Shown here in pieces: positions 8,739-17,508 of a stretch of 64,000 nucleotides of DNA. Each line of letters opens with the position of its first letter. Position 1 is the first letter of the stretch. The notes below the pieces were generated by a model. That model had not been told where the DNA came from. It was given only the letters and a program-made list of their open reading frames with translations, and did not search any database. The position numbers and the translations under genes are program-made. The DNA comes from PALSA-610 sp038239145. Its GTDB lineage: Bacteria > Actinomycetota > Acidimicrobiia > IMCC26256 > PALSA-610. The DNA lies in contig JBBSFB010000009.1 of the NCBI GenBank assembly GCA_038239145.1, positions 39,133 through 103,132 on the forward strand, in the 5' to 3' direction.

Positions 8739-9308
8739 TCAGGCTCCGCTCCAACACGACATGATGGTCGTGGCAACGTTGATGGCGACGTCACCGCGCG
8801 ACGCCGACGGGACCCCAAAGTTCGCCGGGAGCTTCGTGACGTCGACGAGCAACACCTTGTAATCCTTGCGGACGACGACGGACCCGTCCTTCACCTGGAA
8901 GGCGCCCTGACCGACTCCCTGCAAAACCCTCGACTTGTGCAGCTTCGTGGCGAGCGAATCGAAATACGCCGTCGTCTCGTCCGTGTTCGACACTTCTTTG
9001 ACAGACAGCTTCATCGACGCGCCGGCCGGATAGGCGTAGTCGCACGAGTAGACGTGGTCGACCCATGTCGGCTTCAGTGCCGCGATCGTCTTGACGCCCG
9101 TCGCGCTGTTGTAGATTTCGTTGGAGGCTTCGTCCTCACAGATCATCTTGGCCGACACCGAGGGCACGTTCGACGCCTGTTTGGCAACGTGGCCCGACGC
9201 GGCGGTCGTGGTCGTCGCGTCACTCGACGCGGACTTGGAGGAACCGCCGCACGACGCGAGCACCAACGCGAGCGAGGCGGGGATCAAGACGAGCAAGCGT
9301 GTACGCAC
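8739..9308 (-). CDS. Small secreted lipoprotein of unknown function
   Basis: A 189-residue product from the GTG at 9308; no clear ribosome site is visible, so it may be translated leaderless. It has a hydrophobic signal ending in the lipobox LVLASC, a Ser/Thr linker, and a mature domain with three cysteines (MICEDEA, YSCDYAYP and the C-terminal IMSCWSGA). The domain organisation resembles actinobacterial lipoproteins with a DUF3558-like fold, but I cannot assign it. It lies head to head with the YcnI-like gene, with starts 80 bp apart. Confidence 0.7.
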   Translation of the reverse strand: MRTRLLVLIPASLALVLASCGGSSKSASSDATTTTAASGHVAKQASNVPSVSAKMICEDEASNEIYNSATGVKTIAALKPTWVDHVYSCDYAYPAGASMKLSVKEVSNTDETTAYFDSLATKLHKSRVLQGVGQGAFQVKDGSVVVRKDYKVLLVDVTKLPANFGVPSASRGDVAINVATTIMSCWSGA

Positions 9309-9388
9309 AACGCCGAGCGTACCGAGTCTCCGGGGCGGGTGGCAGTCGGGACGGGGAGCCGGACTCCCGCGGCGGTAGCGTGCGCGGC

Positions 9389-10072
9389 GTGCGCCGGTTC
9401 GTCGTCTTTGCGTTCGCGACCAGCCTCGCGACCGGCAGCACGCTCGTCTTCGGCATGGCGACCGCATCCGCCCACATCTGTCCGATTCCCGCCCAGATCG
9501 AAGTAGCCCGGTCGGCCACGATCCAGGTCGGCGTGACCGTCGAGGGCGCGGTTGTCCCCGATGTCGAGATCGGCATCCCGACCGGGTTGCGGCTCGACCG
9601 GGTCGACCCGAAGGCCGGCTGGACCGTCACCCGGAGCGGCTCGACCGTCCGGTACCACGGCGGCCCGATCCTCGCCTTCACGTGCGAGTACTTCTCGCTC
9701 GGCGTGACCGCGCCGAGCCCGGGCTCGTGGGGGATCAGGGTTGTGCAACGGAATGCCGCGGGCGCCATCGTCGCCGACGCCGTGCCCGACCCCGGCAGCC
9801 CCCAGGACCGCGCCCTTGATCAGTTCGTCTACGCGGGTGTGAAACCGCCGTCGCCGCCGTCGACCTCGAGCGGACAATCGGGGCCGATCATCGCCGGGAT
9901 CGTGCTGGTCGGATTCGGCCTCGTGATGTTCGTGGCCCTCCAGATCCGGTCCCGGCGCCACGACACCGACGACACCGACGGCGAGCGCGACGTGGCCGAT
10001 CGCGACGCCGAGTTGGAAGCCCGACTCGATCGCTTCAAGAAGCGGCGCCCGGGCTCTCCGCCGCCGGACTAG
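9389..10072 (+). CDS. YcnI-like (DUF1775) secreted copper-associated protein
   Basis: A 227-residue product from the GTG at 9389 (another in-frame GTG lies 9 bp upstream). A signal peptide ends ATASAH, leaving a histidine at the mature N-terminus, as in YcnI proteins where this residue binds copper. The mature beta-rich domain (GVTVEGAVVPDVEIGIPTGL, WTVTRSGSTVRYHGG) fits DUF1775, and a C-terminal TM helix (GIVLVGFGLVMFVALQI) with a charged tail anchors it. The CopC-CopD fusion 1.6 kb away supports a role in copper handling at the cell surface. The 3' end overlaps the convergent next gene by 38 bp. Confidence 0.7.
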   Translation: MRRFVVFAFATSLATGSTLVFGMATASAHICPIPAQIEVARSATIQVGVTVEGAVVPDVEIGIPTGLRLDRVDPKAGWTVTRSGSTVRYHGGPILAFTCEYFSLGVTAPSPGSWGIRVVQRNAAGAIVADAVPDPGSPQDRALDQFVYAGVKPPSPPSTSSGQSGPIIAGIVLVGFGLVMFVALQIRSRRHDTDDTDGERDVADRDAELEARLDRFKKRRPGSPPPD

Positions 10073-11570
10073 GCGTGCGCGTCTCCGGGAGGTATGGCCC
10101 GACGCGGGCGACGAACGCGTCGGAGCCGGTGATGTCGACGCCCGACCGGTCGACCGCATCGTCAAGGGTGACGGTGCCCGCGAGAAGTTGCAACAATACG
10201 GCGAACGAAGCACCGACCCGCGCCGCTTCGGGCGCAACCGCCCCGGCCGACGCGACGATCGCGCCCGGGCCCGCGGCCGCGGCCGCGGCCGTGCTCGAAT
10301 CGCGGGTCGCGGCGAGCGACCACGCCGGGGGGCCCGGCTGATCCGTGACCACGAAGACCAGCGATCCCGCCGCGAACCAATCGGCGACGGGTGCGGCCCT
10401 GACCGCGAGCTCCGCCAACGCCGCTGCGAGCACCTCGTCCGCGTCGAGTTCGGGCACGATGCGGGCCAGCTCGTCGTCACTGAGTCCAGACACGAGGAGG
10501 GAGAGCCATTGCCCGGAGGTTTCGGTCCCGGCCGCGACCGAGCGGCTGCGCAACATCCGTATCAGTGCACCCACGGCGAGACCACCACCGATCCCGAGCG
10601 CGATCACGACCTCGACGCGCGTCAACCACGCCGGGCCGACGTCGGGGATCTGCGACTTCCACAGCGCCGACAGATCGGTGGCGCCACCGATCAGTGCGAT
10701 CAACAACCCGACGAACACGACGCCGTACAGGGCTTCGGCCCGGCGCCGGAGCAATGTGATGATCGTCGGTACCGCAGCGATCCACACCGCGATCGAGACG
10801 AAGCTCCCGCCGAGGAACTGGACGAACTTGGCCGGATTGGTTCCCGGGCGCGGGATCTCGAAACCGATCGCGTGCGCCATATCGGAGACGACCACGACTC
10901 CGACGAGCACCGCCAGCACGCGCCACCATCTCGGCATCAACGCGGCCACGACGCCGAGCGCGAACAGCACTGCGATCACAGGGGCCCAGGGCAGGCCGCT
11001 CGGACCCGGCACCCAGTCGAGCGCCACCGCGATCGCGACGCGCTCGTCGCCCAGCTTGAACACCACGTTCTGCTGGGACAGGTGGTACGCGAGGCCGGGC
11101 GCCGCCGCGACGGGAGGCGGCAGCGATGCGCTCATCCAGTGGATGCGATGGTCGTGCCAGCGCGCGGAATGACCCGACGAGATCTTCTTCCAGTCCGGCA
11201 CGGCCGTCGGCGACGTATCAACCCCGACGGGCACCGTGCCACCGAGACGGGTCCGGTTGATGTACGTCGCCTGCGAGTGGAGGTTCTCGAACACGCCGTT
11301 CGGGCCGATCCGCAGATACGGCTCGCTCTCGTAGCCGAGCACGGTGATCTCGGTAGAGGTGCGGTTCGTGAGCTCGAACTGGTTGCCGAGATCGACGATG
11401 CGGGCACTGATGCCTGGCACCGCGGGCGAGAGACCGACGATATGGCTCCGGTAGTTCGTCGGCTTGGGGCCGCTGATCGTGTGGGCCGACGCCGGCGCCG
11501 CACCGAGACCCACCAGGGCGATCGAGACCGCGGCCAAAGTGGCGATCCGGAGCAGGACCCTGCGACGCAC
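10035..11570 (-). CDS. Multi-pass membrane protein with signal peptide and possible SCP2-like tail
   Basis: The 511-residue product begins at a GTG at 11570. It has a cleavable signal ending PASAH, an extracellular domain of about 160 residues (GYESEPYLRIGPNGVFENLH), then about five to six TM helices (residues about 200-345). The soluble C-terminal part of about 150 residues contains VVTDQPGPPAWSLAATRD and ASFAVLLQLLAGTVTLDDA, which look like the core and end of an SCP2-like lipid-binding fold. The SCP2 reading is inference. It lies divergently 86 bp from the CopC-CopD gene, so it probably belongs with the copper-associated module. I know of no function for the extracellular domain. Confidence 0.75.
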   Translation of the reverse strand: MRRRVLLRIATLAAVSIALVGLGAAPASAHTISGPKPTNYRSHIVGLSPAVPGISARIVDLGNQFELTNRTSTEITVLGYESEPYLRIGPNGVFENLHSQATYINRTRLGGTVPVGVDTSPTAVPDWKKISSGHSARWHDHRIHWMSASLPPPVAAAPGLAYHLSQQNVVFKLGDERVAIAVALDWVPGPSGLPWAPVIAVLFALGVVAALMPRWWRVLAVLVGVVVVSDMAHAIGFEIPRPGTNPAKFVQFLGGSFVSIAVWIAAVPTIITLLRRRAEALYGVVFVGLLIALIGGATDLSALWKSQIPDVGPAWLTRVEVVIALGIGGGLAVGALIRMLRSRSVAAGTETSGQWLSLLVSGLSDDELARIVPELDADEVLAAALAELAVRAAPVADWFAAGSLVFVVTDQPGPPAWSLAATRDSSTAAAAAAGPGAIVASAGAVAPEAARVGASFAVLLQLLAGTVTLDDAVDRSGVDITGSDAFVARVGPYLPETRTPSPAAESPGAAS

Positions 11571-11656
11571 GCTTCCACGCTACGGCGCGCGCCCCTCGGT
11601 TCGGGGACCGGCCTGCGCGACCCCGTCCCACTTCGGGCACGTAATGTGACGCGCAC

Positions 11657-13366
11657 ATGAGAGCAGGGCGCCTGGCCCGGCTCTGCGTCGTGCCGGCTCT
11701 CGCGGGGATCATGCTCATCGCGATGGCCGCCCCGGCGTGGGCCCACGCCATCTTGATCAGCACCGACCCGCCGAAGAATGGCGTGGCCGCGGTATCGCCG
11801 TCGCAGCTGTCGCTGATGTTCAACGAGAACGTCGAGGTGTCGTTCGGCGCCATCCGGGTCTACACGTGCGCGGGCAAGCGCATCACGACGGGATCGCCGC
11901 ATCACTTCGCGTCGAGTGATCGCACGGTCGTCCTCTCGGTCCCGAAGCTCGACGACGGCGTGTACCTCGTGTCGTGGCGGGTCATCTCCGCCGACTCGCA
12001 CCCCGTCAACGGCACGTACTCGTTCTCCATCGGGAACAGCTCCGGTGGGAACCTGAACTCCTGCGCGACCGAGACGACGGCCAAGAGCAGCAAGACGGTC
12101 GGCGTGCTCTTCGGCGTGGCGCGCGCGGGCGTGTTCTCGGGTCTGGCGTTGCTCATCGGTGGCGCCGTGTTCCTGTTGCTCATCGCCGGTGGGAGCAGTG
12201 CCGAAGGCTCGACCCGGCGCACGATGTGGATCGGCTGGTTCGTCCTCACGCTGTTCACGATCGCGGCGTTGATGTTGCAGGGTCCGTACGCAGCGGGCGC
12301 CGGCATCGGCGACGCAATCAAGTGGTCGGTGGTCCACGACGTCCTGCACACGCGCTTCGGTCACGTGACCGAGGTCCGCTTCCTTCTCCTCGCAGCCGCG
12401 CTCGCACTGCTCGCGCTCCTCAAACCGGTGATGCGGCACGGCCGGGCCCCCGTGTGGTGGTCGGTCATGGGTGGCGTCGTCGCCATCGGGCTCGCGGGCA
12501 CGCCGGGATACGCCGGCCACGCCGCGACCGGCGACTTCACGAACTTCGCCGTACCGCTCGACGCGATCCACGTCCTCGCGATGAGCGTCTGGCTCGGCGG
12601 GCTCGTCGTACTGCTCGTCGCCGCCCTGGGCGGCGGCTTCAGCGGCGGGCTCCGGCGCGCGCTGTCGACCTTCTCCCGAGTTGCGTTCTGGTGCGTCGTG
12701 GTGTTGATCCTGAGCGGCCTCTTCGCGTCGTGGCGCCAGGTGGGATTCACGATCCGCGGCTACACCCACACGAGCTACGGCAACATCCTCCTGGTCAAGC
12801 TGGTCGTCATCGTGGCCCTGGTCGGGTTGGCGGGAATCAGTCGCTCGATCGTGCGCAAGCGCCGCTCGGCACCCCTCGACGCGCCCGAGAGCGCGGTCGC
12901 GGCGATCGACGAACGGACCATCGCCGGCCTCCGGCGCTCCGTCTTCGGTGAGGTCGCGTTGGGCCTTGCGGTGCTCGCCGTCACCGCCGTGCTCGTGAAC
13001 GCGCAACCAGCGCGCAGCGCGCTCACGCCCAAGTTGTTCTCGGGTTCGGTGAGTGCCGGCTCCGGGCCGACGGCGATGACGATCCAGGCCACGGTCGATC
13101 CGGCCCACGTCGGGCTGAACGAGATCCACGTATACACGCTCACTCCGAAAGGCGCCGACCTCAGCGTCCGCGGCATGTCGGCCAAGCTCGTCGACGGCAC
13201 CACTTCGGTACCGGCCGGGTTGCAGCGAGCCGGCGCGAACCACTTCCTGACGAACAGCGCCGCGATCCCCATCGCGGGCAAGTATCAGATGCTCATCGAG
13301 GTCGAGCAGGTCATCGACGGCCAGCTGCGCGACACCGCCGCGGTGATGACCGTCCCCGTCGGCTAG
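11657..13366 (+). CDS. CopC-CopD fusion, copper resistance/uptake protein
   Basis: A 569-residue product with a signal peptide to about residue 29 and mature start HAILISTDPPKNG, the copper-binding CopC N-terminus. The rest of CopC follows (FNENVEVSFGAIRVY, WRVISADSHPVNGTYSFSIG). After a linker come about eight TM helices of the CopD domain (about residues 150-435), with intramembrane histidines (DAIHVLAMSVWLGG), then an extracytoplasmic beta-rich tail of about 110 residues. Such fusions are common in actinobacteria and act in periplasmic-face copper binding and transport. The stop codon abuts a tandem repeat shared with the convergent gene. Confidence 0.9.
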   Translation: MRAGRLARLCVVPALAGIMLIAMAAPAWAHAILISTDPPKNGVAAVSPSQLSLMFNENVEVSFGAIRVYTCAGKRITTGSPHHFASSDRTVVLSVPKLDDGVYLVSWRVISADSHPVNGTYSFSIGNSSGGNLNSCATETTAKSSKTVGVLFGVARAGVFSGLALLIGGAVFLLLIAGGSSAEGSTRRTMWIGWFVLTLFTIAALMLQGPYAAGAGIGDAIKWSVVHDVLHTRFGHVTEVRFLLLAAALALLALLKPVMRHGRAPVWWSVMGGVVAIGLAGTPGYAGHAATGDFTNFAVPLDAIHVLAMSVWLGGLVVLLVAALGGGFSGGLRRALSTFSRVAFWCVVVLILSGLFASWRQVGFTIRGYTHTSYGNILLVKLVVIVALVGLAGISRSIVRKRRSAPLDAPESAVAAIDERTIAGLRRSVFGEVALGLAVLAVTAVLVNAQPARSALTPKLFSGSVSAGSGPTAMTIQATVDPAHVGLNEIHVYTLTPKGADLSVRGMSAKLVDGTTSVPAGLQRAGANHFLTNSAAIPIAGKYQMLIEVEQVIDGQLRDTAAVMTVPVG

Positions 13367-13431
13367 CTACTTCTGCTCGCGCAGGGCGCTACTTCTGCTC
13401 GCGCAGGGCGCTACTTCTGCTCGCGCAGGGC
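13366..13431 (-). repeat. Three exact 22-bp tandem copies containing a stop codon
   Basis: Three identical head-to-tail units occupy 13366-13387, 13388-13409 and 13410-13431. Read on the minus strand each unit encodes ALREQK plus TAG, so the rightmost copy is the true 3' end of the small membrane protein gene and the other two are duplicates lying beyond its stop. The outermost base is also the last base of the CopC-CopD stop. Confidence 0.95.
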
Positions 13432-13806
13432 TTGGATCAGCTGCTCGGTCTGCTCGCGCTGTTCGTACACGAGGCGGATGATCCAGTAGCGCAGGTAGCG
13501 CGTGATCGAGTTGCGCAGCCAGATCACGATGCCGATGACGCTGATACCGATGCCGATCAGCGCGAAGATCTCCGAGCGGAGCATCGTGGCCGTGCCGCTG
13601 CCGTCGCCGGGCGCGTCGAGCGCGTTCCACCACGAGATACCCGCGATCACGAAGCCGAGGATCGTCAGGCCGATACCCCACTGCGAGCCGAGCCGCTCGG
13701 GATTCGCGCCGCCGCCCGTCACCTTCAGCTTGGCCACTTCGCTCTCGAACTGCGACAAACGCGACGACGACATCGTGCCGCTCGTGTCGGTGTTCTCGTC
13801 GTTCAT
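13411..13806 (-). CDS. Small two-helix membrane protein, coiled-coil ends
   Basis: A 131-residue protein from the ATG at 13806 with GAGGAG upstream. It has a short acidic, serine-rich head with a likely coiled coil (SSRLSQFESEVAKLK), two TM helices (WGIGLTILGFVIAGISWW and FALIGIGISVIGIVIWL), and a basic-aromatic amphipathic tail (RYLRYWIIRLVYEQREQTEQ). No family function is known to me. It sits 16 bp upstream of livF on the same strand, so it may be cotranscribed with the end of the transporter operon. Its 3' end is triplicated (see the repeat). Confidence 0.75.
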   Translation of the reverse strand: MNDENTDTSGTMSSSRLSQFESEVAKLKVTGGGANPERLGSQWGIGLTILGFVIAGISWWNALDAPGDGSGTATMLRSEIFALIGIGISVIGIVIWLRNSITRYLRYWIIRLVYEQREQTEQLIQALREQK

Positions 13807-13822
13807 GACTCGGAACTCCTCA

Positions 13823-14590
13823 TCAGGGTGAATCAGCCGCCGGAGCGGTGTGTTCGGCGCCAAGATACGCGTCGGAGAGCTCGCCCGCGATGCTTGCCGG
13901 TGGACCGGTGTGCAACAGGCGGCCGTGCAGCATGATCCCGGCTCGATCGGCGAGGCCGAGGATCTCGTGCGCGAACTGCTCGACGATCAGGATCGACAGC
14001 CCCGACGCCGCGATCCGGCGCACGTGGTCGTACAGCTCGTCGACAATGATCGGCGCGAGGCCCATCGAGAGCTCGTCGATGAGGAGCACCGCGGGCTCGG
14101 TGGCGAGGGCGCGGGCCATCGACAGCATCTGCTGCTCGCCGCCGGACATCGTGCCCGCGGTCTGCTTGCGCCGTTCGCCCAAACGCGGGAACTGCGCGAA
14201 CGCGAGCTCGAGAACGTCGTGGTACGAGTGGCCGGTGTACGTCGCCATCCGTAGGTTCTCGGCAACCGTGAGGTTCGGGAAGATGCCGCGGCCCTCCGGG
14301 ATCAGGCACACACCCGCGCGGGCGAGGGCGTCGGACGATACGCCGGTGACGTCGCGTCCGCAGAGCAACACGCCCCCCGAGCTGGGGGTGATCTGGCCCG
14401 ACGCCACCGCGAGGGTGGTCGACTTGCCCGCGCCGTTCGGCCCGAGCAGCGCGAACACCTCGCCCGGCATGAGCTCGAGATCGATCCCGTGCAACACGTC
14501 GATCCGTCCGTAGCCCGCGCGCACCGCCGCGAGCTGCAACACGGGGATGGTCGCCTGCGTGTCGTCGGGCACGCTCGCAAGCGCGGTCAC
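13823..14590 (-). CDS. livF: ABC transporter ATPase, LivF type
   Basis: A 255-residue ATPase of the hydrophobic/branched-chain amino acid (HAAT) family. Walker A is GPNGAGKSTT, the LivF-typical EGRGIFPNLTVAENL region follows, the signature is MSGGEQQML, and Walker B is VLLIDELSMGLAP with SILIVEQFAHE. The GTG start at 14590 overlaps the livG stop as GTGA, so translation is coupled. With LivG it powers the fused permease encoded upstream. Confidence 0.92.
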   Translation of the reverse strand: MTALASVPDDTQATIPVLQLAAVRAGYGRIDVLHGIDLELMPGEVFALLGPNGAGKSTTLAVASGQITPSSGGVLLCGRDVTGVSSDALARAGVCLIPEGRGIFPNLTVAENLRMATYTGHSYHDVLELAFAQFPRLGERRKQTAGTMSGGEQQMLSMARALATEPAVLLIDELSMGLAPIIVDELYDHVRRIAASGLSILIVEQFAHEILGLADRAGIMLHGRLLHTGPPASIAGELSDAYLGAEHTAPAADSP

Positions 14591-15321
14591 GATGCCGACT
14601 TCGCAGTGCCGAGGTACGCGCGTTGCACCGAGGGATCCGCCTGGATCTCCGACGGCGTGCCCTGGGCGATGATGCGACCGAAGTCGAGCACGCTGATATA
14701 CGTGCACGCCTCCATGACGAGCGGCATGTCGTGCTCCACCAGGAGAACACCGAGGCCATCGCGGGTGAGCTCGTGGAGCAGGACTCCGAGCGCGTCGGTC
14801 TCCTGCTCGTCGAGACCCGACGACGGTTCGTCGAGGAGCAACACCTTGGGTTCGGTGGCCAGCGCCCGGGCGAGCTCGACCAGACGTGCGCTACCTGTCG
14901 GCAACGCTTCGACGCGCGTATCGGCCACCGACATGATCCCAACCCGTTCGAGCAGCTCGTCGGCCACGGCTGCGCAGTCGTAGCGCGAGCTCGCCCACCT
15001 GCGCCGCATCTCGAGCGCGACGAGCACGTTCTCGCGCGCGCTGAGGCTGCCGAATGCCTCCAACCGTTGGAATGTGCGCGCGATACCGAGCCGGGCCCGT
15101 CGGTACGGGCGTTTGCGAGTCACGTCGGCGCCGTCGAGCATGACCTTGCCCCGGCTCGGCGTCTGCAACCCGGTGATCACGTTGAACAGCGTGGTCTTGC
15201 CCGCGCCGTTGGGTCCGATGAGGCCGGTCACGCAACCGGCGGGGACGGAGAACGAGGCGTCGTCGACGGCCAACAGGCCGCCGAACTGGACCGCGACACC
15301 TTCGACATCGAGCAATCCCAC
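14587..15321 (-). CDS. livG: ABC transporter ATPase, LivG type
   Basis: A 244-residue ATPase. Walker A is GPNGAGKTTLFNVITG, followed by the LivG-typical GIARTFQRLEAFGSLSARENV. The signature loop is unusual: ALPTGSARLVELARAL instead of LSGGQQ/LSYGQQ, so the canonical Ser-Gly-Gly is replaced by Thr-Gly-Ser. Walker B is VLLLDEPSSGLDEQE and the switch His is in VLLVEHDMPLV. The GTG start at 15321 lies one base past the permease stop. It pairs with LivF to drive uptake. Confidence 0.9.
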   Translation of the reverse strand: MGLLDVEGVAVQFGGLLAVDDASFSVPAGCVTGLIGPNGAGKTTLFNVITGLQTPSRGKVMLDGADVTRKRPYRRARLGIARTFQRLEAFGSLSARENVLVALEMRRRWASSRYDCAAVADELLERVGIMSVADTRVEALPTGSARLVELARALATEPKVLLLDEPSSGLDEQETDALGVLLHELTRDGLGVLLVEHDMPLVMEACTYISVLDFGRIIAQGTPSEIQADPSVQRAYLGTAKSAS

Positions 15322-15322
15322 G

Positions 15323-17470
15323 TCATCCGCTCCTTGCCGGCGCGGTCGCCGTTGCCACGCCGCGGGGAACGTCGGCGCCGATACCGAGACCCCGGTCGAC
15401 GAGCAGCACATCGGCTTCGTCGAACGGCCGTTGGAGTCCGAGCTCGCCGACCTCCGGCTCCGCGGCTGCGGCCGTCATCTCTTCGTACTCCTTGCGGGCG
15501 TCGTGTCGCCACGGGAGGAGTCGGGCGAAGCCCTCGCCGATGGGAACCACCGCCCCCGACGGGTTCTGGATGATGCCGAGCACCGCGAGGCCGGGCGCGA
15601 GGTACGTGATGCCGACCCAGAGAGAGATGTGCCAGTCGCTCTGGACGATCACGAGTATGAGCCCGAAGATCCCGGCGAACAGCGCACCCGCGACGAAGCC
15701 GACCCCACCGATGACGAGCGCGAGCACAATGGGCAGACCACTGAGCGCCTCGAAGCCGGTCGAGCCGCTCAGCTTTCCGGACGACATCGCAAGGAAGGCC
15801 CCCGCGAAACCGGCGATCCCCGCCGAGAGCGCGAACACCGCGAGCTTTGTCTCCAGCACGTTCACGCCCACGGTGACCGACGCGGCTTCGCTATCGCGCA
15901 GCGCTACGAGCCGTCTCCCGAACGCGCTGCGCCGCAGCGCGACGATGCCGATCCCGCACAGCCCGAACACCACGGTCACCAGGATCAGGAACGACTTGGG
16001 CGAGGAGAAGTCGATGCCGAGCAGGTGCACCCGCGCGACATCGCGCTCACCGGGACCCACCGCGAACGGCTGCGAGAAGAAGACCTCCTCGACCATCGCT
16101 GCGAACGCGAGCGTCGCCAACGCGAGATAGAGACCCTGCAGCCGCATGGCCGGGAAGGCGAGGAGCGCACCCACCGGAATGGTGACCAGGGCCGCGAGCA
16201 ACACCGCCCAGATGCTGCCGTGCGCGCCGCCCAACCGGGCGTAGGCGACCGCGCCGATTCCGGCGAACGCGAGCGGGGCCAATGAGACCTGGCCCGCCCA
16301 ACCGGTGAGTGGCACCAGCGAGAGCGCGACGAGAGCCGTGCACATCCCGAGCGTGATCCGGTTGACGTTCGTGGGATCGGTGTTCGAGAGGAATGTGGTG
16401 AGCACGACCATGAACGCGACGAGCGCGACCATGCCGATCGTCGTGTCCCGCACCGACGACACCCGCTCGACCCTCCGCACCGCGTTGATACGGGCGAACT
16501 GGATTTCCCCACGCGGCAGCACCAACAAGACGATGAACAACATGATGGTCGGGAGCGCCTCGGGCACGTTCGTCCAGCGATCGGAGAACTTCAGGAACGA
16601 ACCCATCCATTGCGTCGACAACGCCAGGATCAGTGCTCCGAGGTAGGTCAGCGGGAGGCTACGCAGACGCCCGACCACGGCGGCCGCGAACGCGGTGATG
16701 ACGAGCAGCGTCAGCACGGTCGGCGACATGTCGGCCGTCTCCGGCGCGAGCAGGATGCCCGCCAGCGCCGCGAGGGAGCAGCCCAGGGCCCAGGCCACGC
16801 TCGAGAGCGCCGTCGAACGGGCGCCGCCCAGCGCAGCCAGCTCGCGATTGTCGACGACTGCGCGCATAGCGACGCCGACGCGCGTCCGGAACAGCAGGAT
16901 CCGGAGCGCGATGGCGAGCGCGATGGCGATGAGGATGACGATGAACCGGTGCCACGTGAGTAGCACCTGACCGACGTGTATCCCGCGTCCGGCGAAGAGG
17001 AACGGCATCGTGTGCGAGTTCTGCTGGTTCCAGATCATGTTCGCCAGGCCGATCAGCGCGAACATCAGCCCGACCGTCACCATCAGCTGCACGACGAGCG
17101 GTTTGCCCTGTACGCGCCGCATGACGGCGCGGTCCAGCAGGATCCCGAACAGTGGTGCGAGCACGAGCACGACCAGGGGGAGCACGATCAACTGGGGCCA
17201 GCCGCGGTCGACGGTGAGCTCCCAGTCGACGTACGCGAAGAACATGCCGATCGCGCCCTGGGCGAAATTGAACACCCCGGTCGTCGTGTACACGACGACG
17301 AGCCCGCTCGCCGCCATCGCAATGATGCCGGCGACCGGGAGCGCCAACACGACCAGGTTGAGCAGGCTCGTTCCGTTGACCGCGTTCCCGGCCCAGGCGG
17401 CCTTGCTGACCAAGACGATGAACGCGACCGTTCCCACCCAGACGAGCAGGTTCGACCACCGTTGCGACAA
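15323..17470 (-). CDS. Fused LivH-LivM branched-chain amino acid type permease
   Basis: A 715-residue integral membrane protein that joins two permease subunits. Residues about 1-320 are LivH-like (ASGLVVVYTTTGVFNFAQGA, TRVGVAMRAVVDNRELAAL). Residues about 345-640 are LivM-like (PLTGWAGQVSLAPLAFAGIG, RRSAFGRRLVALRDSEAAS). A hydrophilic tail of about 70 residues follows. In most bacteria these are separate proteins; actinobacterial fusions exist. The substrate may be a branched-chain amino acid or, given the catabolic genes nearby, another small carboxylate or amide. It is 38 bp downstream of the binding-protein gene. Confidence 0.92.
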   Translation of the reverse strand: MSQRWSNLLVWVGTVAFIVLVSKAAWAGNAVNGTSLLNLVVLALPVAGIIAMAASGLVVVYTTTGVFNFAQGAIGMFFAYVDWELTVDRGWPQLIVLPLVVLVLAPLFGILLDRAVMRRVQGKPLVVQLMVTVGLMFALIGLANMIWNQQNSHTMPFLFAGRGIHVGQVLLTWHRFIVILIAIALAIALRILLFRTRVGVAMRAVVDNRELAALGGARSTALSSVAWALGCSLAALAGILLAPETADMSPTVLTLLVITAFAAAVVGRLRSLPLTYLGALILALSTQWMGSFLKFSDRWTNVPEALPTIMLFIVLLVLPRGEIQFARINAVRRVERVSSVRDTTIGMVALVAFMVVLTTFLSNTDPTNVNRITLGMCTALVALSLVPLTGWAGQVSLAPLAFAGIGAVAYARLGGAHGSIWAVLLAALVTIPVGALLAFPAMRLQGLYLALATLAFAAMVEEVFFSQPFAVGPGERDVARVHLLGIDFSSPKSFLILVTVVFGLCGIGIVALRRSAFGRRLVALRDSEAASVTVGVNVLETKLAVFALSAGIAGFAGAFLAMSSGKLSGSTGFEALSGLPIVLALVIGGVGFVAGALFAGIFGLILVIVQSDWHISLWVGITYLAPGLAVLGIIQNPSGAVVPIGEGFARLLPWRHDARKEYEEMTAAAAEPEVGELGLQRPFDEADVLLVDRGLGIGADVPRGVATATAPARSG

Positions 17471-17508
17471 AGCCGTCTCTCCTTCGCGGGTCTTACGTCG
17501 GGCGCGTA

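Noticed and set aside
6262..8862. Very long open frame on the + strand opposite the SPFH gene
   Set aside because: Long antisense frames are common in high-GC genes; the minus-strand protein has clear SPFH domains, a ribosome site and a TM helix, while the antisense product is low-complexity Arg/His/Asp.
11132..13243. Long minus-strand frame opposite the CopC-CopD gene
   Set aside because: It is the antisense shadow of copCD; the product is rich in Arg, His and Asp with no domain.
15074..16285. Plus-strand frame opposite LivG and the LivHM permease
   Set aside because: The composition is typical of antisense translation and there is no domain or start site.
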